Origin: Actinomycetes bacterium
GTDB taxonomy: Bacteria > Actinomycetota > Actinomycetes > Actinomycetales > Micrococcaceae
Length of the DNA: 26,678 bases
NCBI GenBank assembly: GCA_023426375.1
Contig: JAFAAV010000015.1
Location: 1 to 26,678 of the forward strand
Direction: 5' to 3'
This document shows positions 7,283 through 13,541 of this stretch, piece by piece; position 1 is the first letter of the stretch, and each line of letters starts with the position of its first letter. Made by a program: the position numbers and the translations under genes. The notes beneath the pieces were generated by a model that was not told where the DNA came from, searched no databases, and worked only from the letters and a program-made list of their open reading frames with translations.

Positions 7283-8587
7283 ATGTCTCGACCACTCGTA
7301 CGTCTACTCGGCCAGGGAGTTCGGTGGGCCTCGAGCCTACGCGGCGGCGGATCCGCTTTCCCCGGCCTGGTCATGGAGAAACTGCACCCCGGCTTCGTCG
7401 CTGAGGAGCTCGCCAAGCTGCCCCACGGTGTGGTGGTCATCAGCGGCACCAACGGTAAGACCACCACCACCAAGATGGCCGTGCAGTTGCTGCGATCGCA
7501 GGGACTGCGCGTGTTCACGAACCGCACCGGTTCGAATTTCGTCCGTGGCGTGGCGGCGTCGTTGCTGGCCGAGATGAATGCTTTCGGTCGACTCGACGCG
7601 GACGTCGCGGTGCTCGAACTCGACGAGGCGCACGCCGTGCACTTCGTCAGGCAGGTCAAACCGCGCTACGCACTCCTGCTCAACGTGATGCGCGATCAGT
7701 TGGACCGCTTCGGTGAGATCGACACCACCCGCCGCATGCTCAGCCAGGTCGCCAAGGCGACCACCGGCACCGTGGTGCTCAATCGTGAGGACCCGCGCAT
7801 TGCGAGTCTCGCTGACGACGTCGCCGCTGACGCCACCGTTGAATGGTTCGGCCTCTCTGATGCCCTGCGCCCCATGTTCCCCTCCGACGACGACATGCGC
7901 GATGTGCTCCGGCAGACCGAGGACGTCGCCTTGGATTCGGAGCGTCCCTCCGTGGCTCGTCCTGCAGCTGACGTGGTACTCAACGCCGTTAAGGCCAACA
8001 GCGTGGAACTGGACGTGCACGGCGAACAGCACACGGCCACGATCGACCTGTACGGCGTTTACAACCAGTACAACGCTGCGGCTGCCCTGGCCCTGAGCCT
8101 GCAAGTGCTGGGGGATTCGGCGAACGTCGCCTCGCTGGTCGACGAACTCTCACGCGTGACACCTGCTTTCGGGCGCGGTGAGACCGTGACCGTGGACGGC
8201 AAACCCCTGCAGCTGCTGCTCGTGAAGAACCCTGCCGGTTTCCGGTTGTCGCTGGCTTCGGCCTCCGCCGAGGACTACGCGACCATGGTCGCGATCAACG
8301 ATGCGTACGCGGACGGTCGGGACGTCTCCTGGCTGTGGGACGTCGATTTCGACAGCTTGCGTTCCGGCGGTGTGGACATCGTGTCCGGTGTGCGGGCGTG
8401 GGACATGGCACTGCGCTTGGACTACGACCTGGTGGAGGTCCGTTCGGTCGCAACCGACCTGGAAACTGCGCTCAAGCAGTTCATCGCGGGATCCGGGGAC
8501 CGGCCCATGCGGATCTTCTGCACCTACACCGCCATGTTGTCCCTGCGTAAGATCCTGGGCGGCATGACCCACGTGGACGCGATCTAA
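7283..8587 (+). CDS. murT: Lipid II isoglutaminyl synthase, MurT subunit
   Basis: MurT is the Mur-ligase-like subunit that, with GatD, amidates D-glutamate of the lipid II stem peptide. The 434-residue protein has the ATP loop GTNGKTTTT (55-63), the central-domain ELDEAH (112-117), VMRDQLDRFGEIDTT (135-149) and NREDPRIA (168-175). The C-terminal DUF1727 domain contains AINDAYADGRDVSWLWDVDF (337-356), whose Asp is required for activity in staphylococcal and streptococcal MurT. ATG 7283 is chosen over ATG 7274 because AGGA lies 8 nt upstream and MSRPLVRL is a natural beginning. Unusually, the Cys4 zinc ribbon normally inserted after the FGL(S/E)D segment is absent: the only Cys is C413. gatD follows 10 nt after the stop. 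Confidence 0.93.
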   Translation: MSRPLVRLLGQGVRWASSLRGGGSAFPGLVMEKLHPGFVAEELAKLPHGVVVISGTNGKTTTTKMAVQLLRSQGLRVFTNRTGSNFVRGVAASLLAEMNAFGRLDADVAVLELDEAHAVHFVRQVKPRYALLLNVMRDQLDRFGEIDTTRRMLSQVAKATTGTVVLNREDPRIASLADDVAADATVEWFGLSDALRPMFPSDDDMRDVLRQTEDVALDSERPSVARPAADVVLNAVKANSVELDVHGEQHTATIDLYGVYNQYNAAAALALSLQVLGDSANVASLVDELSRVTPAFGRGETVTVDGKPLQLLLVKNPAGFRLSLASASAEDYATMVAINDAYADGRDVSWLWDVDFDSLRSGGVDIVSGVRAWDMALRLDYDLVEVRSVATDLETALKQFIAGSGDRPMRIFCTYTAMLSLRKILGGMTHVDAI

Positions 8588-8597
8588 GGAGCCGATC

Positions 8598-9329
8598 ATG
8601 AATCAGGAAGAACGGGGTTCCCTGGACATCGTCCAGCTGTATCCGCGGGACATGAACATCTACGGGGACTGGGGCAATACCCTGACCCTCAAACGTCGGG
8701 CCGAACGCTATGGCTACGAGGTACGGGTGCACGACTACAACCCTGGTGACCCATGGCCGGACTACGCGGACCTCTTCGTGGGTGGCGGAGGTCAGGATTC
8801 GGGCCAGTTCCGGGTGGCCGAGGATCTCGCCCGCGTGGCACCCAAACTGCACGAGGCCGCCGAGGCCGGTATACCCATGCTCGTCATCTGTGGGCTGTAC
8901 CAGTTGTTCGGTCGAGAATTTCGCACCGGTGGGGGAGAGACCCTCCGCGGGATCGAGATGTTCGATCTGAAAACGGTCGGTGGGCCGGAACGGTTGATCG
9001 GCAACATCGTGACCGAGTCCCCGGATTTCGGCACGATCATCGGTTACGAGAACCACTCGGGCCTGACCACACTGGGCCCGGACCAGGCTCCTCTGGCCAC
9101 AGTGGTCAACGGCGCCGGTAACAACGGTGAGGATCGGACCGAGGGAGCTCGCACCCACAATGTGCTGGGGAGTTACCTGCATGGATCCCTGTTGCCCAAG
9201 AACCCGGTGCTGGCCGATTTCTTGTTGCGCACTGCGGTGGAGACGCGCGGTGACCAGTTCGCGGTCACGCCGCTGGACGACACGTACGCGGAGCAAGCGC
9301 GCGCCGTCGCCCAGACCAGACCCCGCTAG
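8598..9329 (+). CDS. gatD: Lipid II isoglutaminyl synthase, glutaminase subunit GatD
   Basis: GatD is a class I glutamine amidotransferase of the CobB/CobQ-like type that releases ammonia from glutamine for MurT. The 243-residue protein shows the nucleophile in PMLVICGLYQLFG (C98) and the catalytic histidine in GSYLHGSLLPKNP (H195), close to the staphylococcal C94/H189. It also has LYPRDMNIYGDWGNTLTL (14-31), GGGGQDSGQ (62-70) and YENHSG (150-155), all conserved in GatD. ATG 8598 has AAGGAG at 8586-8591, overlapping the murT stop, so the pair is an operon and probably translationally coupled. The intact GatD argues that the MurT beside it is functional despite the missing zinc ribbon. Confidence 0.95.
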   Translation: MNQEERGSLDIVQLYPRDMNIYGDWGNTLTLKRRAERYGYEVRVHDYNPGDPWPDYADLFVGGGGQDSGQFRVAEDLARVAPKLHEAAEAGIPMLVICGLYQLFGREFRTGGGETLRGIEMFDLKTVGGPERLIGNIVTESPDFGTIIGYENHSGLTTLGPDQAPLATVVNGAGNNGEDRTEGARTHNVLGSYLHGSLLPKNPVLADFLLRTAVETRGDQFAVTPLDDTYAEQARAVAQTRPR

Positions 9330-9336
9330 CGAACCG

Positions 9337-9357
9337 GGGGCCTTGTTCGAAGGCTCC
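9337..9357 (+). terminator. Hairpin after gatD
   Basis: GGGGCCTT (9337-9344) pairs with AAGGCTCC (9350-9357) over 8 bp with one G-U and loop GTTCG. It starts 8 nt after the gatD stop and overlaps the proposed yebC -35. Confidence 0.45.
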
Positions 9358-9374
9358 TGATGAATCGCTAAAAT
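9346..9374 (+). promoter_or_regulatory. Candidate promoter of yebC
   Basis: TTCGAA (9346-9351) and TAAAAT (9369-9374; five of six matches to TATAAT) are 17 bp apart in an AT-rich patch of otherwise GC-rich DNA. A start near 9381 would give a leader of about 57 nt. A TTGACA at 9377-9382 lies just downstream and could be the -35 of a second, poorer promoter (GGTAGT at 9400-9405). Confidence 0.45.
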
Positions 9375-9437
9375 AATTGACAAATCGTTGACCCGGCACG
9401 GTAGTCCCGGGCTCACACAACTTCTAGGAGGAACTCG

Positions 9438-10199
9438 ATGTCAGGTCACTCCAAATGGGCCACCACCAAACACAAGAAGGCTGCGATCGACGCCAAGCGC
9501 GCCAAGGCCTTCGCCAAGTACATCAAGGGCATTGAAGTGGCCGCTCGTATGGGTGGCGCAGACACCGCGGGTAACCCGGCTCTGGACCTGGCCGTGTCCA
9601 AGGCCAAGAAGAACTCGGTTCCCAACGACAACATCGACCGCGCGATCAAGCGCGGCGCCGGTCTGACCGGTGAGACCATCGACTACTCGGAAATCCTGTA
9701 CGAAGCCCGCGGCCCCCAGGGCACCGCGCTGTACATCGAGTGCTTGACCGACAACAAGAACCGCGCGGCCTCCGAGGTCCGCGTGGCCGTGACCCGTCAC
9801 GGCGGCACCATGGCGGATTCCGGGTCCGTGGCCTACCTCTTCGAACGCAAGGGTGTGGCCGAGGTGACCAAGACCGACGGGCTCACCGAGGACGACGTCC
9901 TGATGGCCGTGCTCGACGCCGGTGCTGATGAGGTCATCGAAGAATCCGAGGTCTTCGAAGTGGTCAGCGAGGCCACCGACCTGCCCGAGATCCGTAAGGC
10001 TCTCGAGGAAGCGGGTTTGGACTACAACAACGACGACCCCCAGTTCCGTCCCACCATGAAGGTGGACCTGGATGCCGAGGGCGCCAAGAAGTTCCTCAAG
10101 CTCGCAGACGCGATCGAGGAACTCGACGACGTCCAGAACGTCTACTCGAACGCGAACATCCCGGAGTCCGTGATGGCGGAGCTCGAAGACGAGGACTGA
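9438..10199 (+). CDS. yebC: YebC/PmpR family protein (TACO1 family)
   Basis: This family was long annotated as transcriptional regulators next to ruvCAB. More recent work on bacterial and mitochondrial members supports a ribosome-associated role in translating difficult sequences such as proline stretches. The 253-residue protein is typical: MSGHSKWATTKHKKAAIDAKRAKAFAK at the start, KAKKNSVPNDNIDRAIKRGAG (55-75), YEARGPQGTALYIECLTDNKNRAASEVR, GGTMADSGSVAYLFERKG, and the C-terminal ALEEAGLDYNNDD and IEELDDVQNVYSNANI. ATG 9438 has AGGAGG at 9426-9431. ruvC begins 7 nt after its stop, so they are in one transcript. No anomaly is visible. Confidence 0.96.
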   Translation: MSGHSKWATTKHKKAAIDAKRAKAFAKYIKGIEVAARMGGADTAGNPALDLAVSKAKKNSVPNDNIDRAIKRGAGLTGETIDYSEILYEARGPQGTALYIECLTDNKNRAASEVRVAVTRHGGTMADSGSVAYLFERKGVAEVTKTDGLTEDDVLMAVLDAGADEVIEESEVFEVVSEATDLPEIRKALEEAGLDYNNDDPQFRPTMKVDLDAEGAKKFLKLADAIEELDDVQNVYSNANIPESVMAELEDED

Positions 10200-10206
10200 G
10201 CACTCC

Positions 10207-10878
10207 GTGTCGCACAGTTCGACCACCGGATCGGCCCCGGGACAGCGCATTTTGGCGGTGGACCCGGGGCTGACCCGTTGTGGCTTCGCCGTGGTGGACA
10301 TGGCTGCCGATCGCACGGGAACCTTCGTGCATGTACAGGTCAGCGGAACCAAGGCCCACGAGGCCTTGGAGAACCGAGTGCTGGCGATTATGGAAGCCGC
10401 CGAGGCACTCATGGACAGGTTTTCTCCGGATGTCGTGGCGGTGGAACGAGTGTTCGCCCAGAACAACGCCCCGACCGTGGTGGGTACCGCCCAAGCGACG
10501 GGTGTGGTGATCGCCGCGGCGGCGCGACGCAAGATTCCGGTCGCGTGGCACACCCCGTCTGAGGTTAAGGCGGCGGTGACCGGCGACGGCGCCGCGGACA
10601 AGGAATCGGTCAATCGCATGGTGGTTCGCATCTTGCGGTTGGACGCACCCCCGCGTCCGGCCGACGCCGCCGACGCCCTCGCGTTGGCCGTGTGCCACGG
10701 GTGGCGGGGCGGCATGGCCGGAATGAACGCGGTCGCGAAAACCTCCACCCACTCGGGTTCCCAACCCTCATCGGTGCGAGCATCCGGGCTCACCCCGGCC
10801 CAGCAGGCATGGAAACAGGCGGAAGCCGCATCGCGGCAGTCCAAGGCTCCCAGGGTGGGACGCTCACCTCGCCGCTGA
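10207..10878 (+). CDS. ruvC: Crossover junction endodeoxyribonuclease RuvC
   Basis: RuvC is the dimeric resolvase that nicks Holliday junctions brought to it by RuvAB. The 223-residue protein has the acidic metal-binding set: D19 (LAVDPGLTRCGF), E80 (AVERVFAQNN) and D153/D156 (RPADAADALALAVCH). HTPSEVKAAVTGDGAADKESV (115-135) matches the DNA-binding region. The start is GTG at 10207, with the Shine-Dalgarno inside the yebC end (GAGGA). The last 50 residues or so (after WRGGM) go beyond the usual 170-190-residue core and are Ser/Ala/Lys-rich, a common actinobacterial extension. A 116-nt gap with a likely SOS box separates it from ruvA. Confidence 0.96.
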   Translation: MSHSSTTGSAPGQRILAVDPGLTRCGFAVVDMAADRTGTFVHVQVSGTKAHEALENRVLAIMEAAEALMDRFSPDVVAVERVFAQNNAPTVVGTAQATGVVIAAAARRKIPVAWHTPSEVKAAVTGDGAADKESVNRMVVRILRLDAPPRPADAADALALAVCHGWRGGMAGMNAVAKTSTHSGSQPSSVRASGLTPAQQAWKQAEAASRQSKAPRVGRSPRR

Positions 10879-10917
10879 TGGCACGGTGAGTTCACTGTGC
10901 GTGTCCGCGGGAGTTGT

Positions 10918-10923
10918 TAGAGT
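10918..10923 (+). promoter_or_regulatory. Candidate -10 box for ruvAB
   Basis: TAGAGT fits TAnnnT and would start transcription near 10930, placing the LexA-like site at about +11 where it could block elongation. A second possible -10, TATACA at 10943-10948, lies inside the LexA-like site. The -35 is not clear for either. Confidence 0.3.
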
Positions 10924-10939
10924 GATGCCGTGCTGCAGT

Positions 10940-10955
10940 TCGTATACATGTTCGA
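10940..10955 (+). promoter_or_regulatory. Probable LexA (SOS) box upstream of ruvA
   Basis: The 16-mer TCGTATACATGTTCGA matches the actinobacterial/Gram-positive LexA operator TCGAAC-N4-GTTCGA at 10 of 12 fixed positions, with a perfect right half. It lies 40 bp before the ruvA start in the ruvC-ruvA gap. RuvAB are classic SOS-induced proteins, so position and function agree. Confidence 0.65.
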
Positions 10956-10994
10956 ATCAACGGCGGGGACAACCCGCATGACGGGAGCCGCCCA

Positions 10995-11639
10995 GTGATT
11001 GCTTCGGTAACCGGTGAGGTGCGCTTCGTGGGCGCCACGCAGGCGGTAGTCGAGGTCTCGGGCTTCGGCATCGAAGTTCAGGCCAGCCCCCACACCCTGG
11101 CGGGGCTGCGCACGGGTGCCACGGTGCACCTGCACACCGCCTACATCGCCCGCAAGGACGAAGCGCCGTTGCTGTTCGGGTTCGCCGGGGCGGACGAGAA
11201 AGAAGTCTTCACGGTCATGCTGGGCGTCTCCGGGGTGGGACCGCGCACCGCACTGGCCGCGGTCTCCGTGCTTGGTCCGGATGAGACCCGCCGTGCCATT
11301 GCGACCGGTGACGACAAGGCCTTCACCGCGGTCCCGGGGATCGGACCCAAGTCCGCCCGTCGGATCGTGTTGGAGCTGGCCGACAAGCTCGTGCTCCCGG
11401 AGCTCAAGGAGAGCCCGGCCGCTCAGCCGCAGATGCAGGTATGGCGCGAACAGGTCATGGACGCTCTGGTGGGATTGGGGTGGAGTGAAAAGGACGCTAC
11501 CCGGGGTATCGATGACGCACTGGAGACCCAGCCCGAGCTCGCGGACTCCGGCAACGTGGCAGAGATTTTGCGTGCCGTGCTGTCCTGGTTGGGCACGGCC
11601 AAGGGCACCAGTCATGCACGTAGCCGAGGACGGTCCTGA
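10995..11639 (+). CDS. ruvA: Holliday junction branch migration protein RuvA
   Basis: RuvA binds the four-way junction as a tetramer and loads the RuvB motor. The 214-residue protein has the N-terminal OB fold (MIASVTGEVRFVGATQAVVEVSGFGIEV, residues 1-62). Two helix-hairpin-helix motifs follow, GVSGVGPRTALAAVSVL (77-93) and VPGIGPKSARRIVLELADK (113-131), then a flexible linker and the small domain III that contacts RuvB (about 148-203). The start is GTG at 10995 with GGGAG upstream. Its TGA stop shares the A with the ruvB ATG (TGATG), so the two are translationally coupled. It is probably transcribed both from upstream and from its own SOS-controlled promoter. Confidence 0.96.
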   Translation: MIASVTGEVRFVGATQAVVEVSGFGIEVQASPHTLAGLRTGATVHLHTAYIARKDEAPLLFGFAGADEKEVFTVMLGVSGVGPRTALAAVSVLGPDETRRAIATGDDKAFTAVPGIGPKSARRIVLELADKLVLPELKESPAAQPQMQVWREQVMDALVGLGWSEKDATRGIDDALETQPELADSGNVAEILRAVLSWLGTAKGTSHARSRGRS

Positions 11640-12745
11640 TGGCCTACGAAGAACGCGGTTCCGTGCAGGGAGAGCAGCGACTGGTCGGTGCCGAAGGGGA
11701 CCTGGACGATCAGCAGCTCGAAGCCAGCTTGCGACCGGGGACCCTCGACGATTTCGTGGGGCAGAAACGCGTACGCGCGCAGCTCTCCCTCGTGCTGGAA
11801 GCCTCCAAACTCCGCGGTCGCACCGCTGACCATGTGCTGCTGTCCGGCCCTCCAGGTCTGGGCAAGACCACATTGGCCATGATCATTGCCCAAGAACTGG
11901 ACGTTCCCCTGCGGATTTCATCCGGTCCCGCCATCCAACACGCCGGCGACCTCGCGGCCATCCTGTCCTCACTGACCCACGGTGAGGTGCTGTTCCTGGA
12001 CGAAATCCACCGGATGTCCCGGCCGGCCGAAGAAATGCTCTACATGGCCATGGAGGACTTCCGCGTGGACATCGTGGTCGGCAAGGGCGCGGGTGCCACA
12101 TCGATCCCGCTGGACCTGCCTCCCTTCACCCTGGTGGGCGCCACCACTCGCGCGGGCCTGTTGCCCGGACCGCTGCGTGACCGTTTCGGTTTCACCGGTC
12201 ACCTGGAGTTCTATTCGGTTCCCGAACTCGAACTCGTCCTGCGCAGATCTGCGGGTTTGCTGGACCTGAACATGACCTCGGAGGGCTTCTACGAGGTGGC
12301 CTCTCGTTCCCGGGGAACTCCCCGTATCGCCAATCGGCTGCTGCGTCGCGTGCGCGACTGGGCCCTGGTGCACGGTGTGGATCGCATCGATGCCCGCACC
12401 GCCGGCGCCGCGCTGGACATGTACGAAGTGGACGCCAGGGGACTGGACCGCCTGGACCGCAACGTTCTGTCCGCCTTGGTCACCAAGTTCAACGGGGGAC
12501 CGGTGGGGCTGTCCACGCTGGCCATCGCCGTGGGTGAGGAAACGGAGACGGTCGAGACCGTGGCAGAACCGTTCCTCGTGCGCGAAGGTCTCCTGGGACG
12601 CACACCGCGGGGGCGCATTGCCATGGCCGCAGCATGGGACCACCTGGGGCTCAATGTGCCCGATCATGCAGCCTTCAAGGACCCTGCCCTGCGGACCGCA
12701 TTGGCCACGGAACCTCCGGAAGACGAGCAGCCCACGGCTTTCTGA
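11639..12745 (+). CDS. ruvB: Holliday junction branch migration helicase RuvB
   Basis: RuvB is the hexameric AAA+ motor that drives branch migration. The 368-residue protein has LRPGTLDDFVGQ (31-41), Walker A GPPGLGKTT (70-78), Walker B LFLDEIHR (118-125), sensor 1 GATT (167-170) and the arginine finger region GPLRDRFG (177-184). Sensor 2 is SRGTPRIANRLLRRVRD (224-240), and the C-terminal winged helix includes GRTPRGR (340-346). The N-terminus is about 25 residues longer than in E. coli, as is usual in actinobacteria. ATG 11639 overlaps the ruvA stop by one base. It ends the yebC-ruvCAB cluster and is followed by a hairpin. Confidence 0.97.
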   Translation: MAYEERGSVQGEQRLVGAEGDLDDQQLEASLRPGTLDDFVGQKRVRAQLSLVLEASKLRGRTADHVLLSGPPGLGKTTLAMIIAQELDVPLRISSGPAIQHAGDLAAILSSLTHGEVLFLDEIHRMSRPAEEMLYMAMEDFRVDIVVGKGAGATSIPLDLPPFTLVGATTRAGLLPGPLRDRFGFTGHLEFYSVPELELVLRRSAGLLDLNMTSEGFYEVASRSRGTPRIANRLLRRVRDWALVHGVDRIDARTAGAALDMYEVDARGLDRLDRNVLSALVTKFNGGPVGLSTLAIAVGEETETVETVAEPFLVREGLLGRTPRGRIAMAAAWDHLGLNVPDHAAFKDPALRTALATEPPEDEQPTAF

Positions 12746-12771
12746 CCCGGTTCGCTGTGGACCTCCGTCAT

Positions 12772-12796
12772 GGTTCAGCGGGCAACCAGCTGAATC
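12772..12796 (+). terminator. Hairpin after ruvB
   Basis: GGTTCAGC (12772-12779) pairs with GCTGAATC (12789-12796) over 8 bp with one G-T around a 9-nt loop. It is the only sizeable hairpin between ruvB and yajC and lies just before the candidate yajC -10. Confidence 0.4.
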
Positions 12797-12799
12797 CCC

Positions 12800-12805
12800 T
12801 AGACT
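12800..12805 (+). promoter_or_regulatory. Candidate -10 box for yajC-secDF
   Basis: TAGACT (followed by T) fits TAnnnT and is identical to the candidate -10 boxes upstream of rel and aspS. It would give a leader of about 80 nt before the yajC GTG. No clear -35 is visible. Confidence 0.35.
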
Positions 12806-12891
12806 TGACCGGATCCCTGTGGTGACTGTCGCGGCCTCACGCGGTAGCTTCGGTCACGCAGACGCGAACATCGTCTACAGAACGGAACTCC

Positions 12892-13434
12892 GTGATTCTC
12901 TCCGCGCAACTTCTTGCCCAGGCCCAGCAGTCAGGAGGCGGCGGAACCGCATGGTTCCTGCCCGTCATGCTCGTGGTGATGGTGTTGCTGCTGTGGCTGC
13001 CCATGCGTCGCCAGAAGAAGGCCCAGGCCCAGATCAAGGCCAAGCAGGCGACCATGGAACCCGGTACCCGCGTGATGACCAGTTTCGGTCTGTACGGAAC
13101 GGTTCTTTCCCTGGACCGCGACGAGAACAAGGCTGTTCTGGAGGTCTCCCCGGGTACGTCCGTGACCGTGCACACGCAGACCGTGACCACGATCCTCGAT
13201 GATCCCGCGACCGAGAACGCCGCCGTTGCTCAGGACAGCATCGTTGATGGCGAGGGTTCCACCGCAGCCGGTGGTACCCGCGAAACCTTGGGTGACCGCG
13301 AGCACGATCTGCCCGGTGACAACGTCCCCGGAGATACCGCAGCGGGAAACCCCACCCCGGGTCAGGACGTCCCGGGTGATGACGCACCGCGTGGCACCTG
13401 GCGCGACAACCGCCGCGATAACGACACCAACTGA
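12892..13434 (+). CDS. yajC: Sec translocon accessory subunit YajC
   Basis: YajC is a small single-span membrane protein that associates with SecDF and SecYEG. The 180-residue protein has a short N-terminus, one strong membrane helix (WFLPVMLVVMVLLLWLPM, residues 21-38) and a basic cytoplasmic segment (RRQKKAQAQIKAK). The conserved small domain follows (MEPGTRVMTSFGLYGTVLSL to TVTTILDD). The family is normally about 100-130 residues. Here the last 75 or so residues are an acidic Gly/Pro/Asp-rich tail with a repeated PGD unit (LPGDN, VPGDT, VPGDD), probably disordered. The start is GTG 12892 with a modest GGA upstream. secD follows after a hairpin. Confidence 0.92.
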   Translation: MILSAQLLAQAQQSGGGGTAWFLPVMLVVMVLLLWLPMRRQKKAQAQIKAKQATMEPGTRVMTSFGLYGTVLSLDRDENKAVLEVSPGTSVTVHTQTVTTILDDPATENAAVAQDSIVDGEGSTAAGGTRETLGDREHDLPGDNVPGDTAAGNPTPGQDVPGDDAPRGTWRDNRRDNDTN

Positions 13435-13443
13435 AGAAGTACG

Positions 13444-13478
13444 TGAGATACGGGCCGAGAGCATCGGCCCGTTTCTCA
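13444..13478 (+). terminator. Hairpin terminator or attenuator between yajC and secD
   Basis: ACGGGCCGA (13450-13458) pairs perfectly with TCGGCCCGT (13464-13472) around loop GAGCA. TGAGA (13444-13448) and TCTCA (13474-13478) extend the stem after one T-T mismatch. The TTTCTC tail gives weak intrinsic-terminator character. It may lower secDF expression relative to yajC. Confidence 0.6.
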
Positions 13479-13541
13479 TGACCGGATCCCGGTGCGGCGT
13501 GCTTTACAGCCGTGCCGGCCGTGCGTTGTTGAAGGACAGAC

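Noticed and set aside
9441..10895. 484-codon open frame on the minus strand, antisense to yebC and ruvC
   Set aside because: No recognisable domain, no ribosome binding site and a composition that mirrors the GC-rich third positions of the real plus-strand genes.
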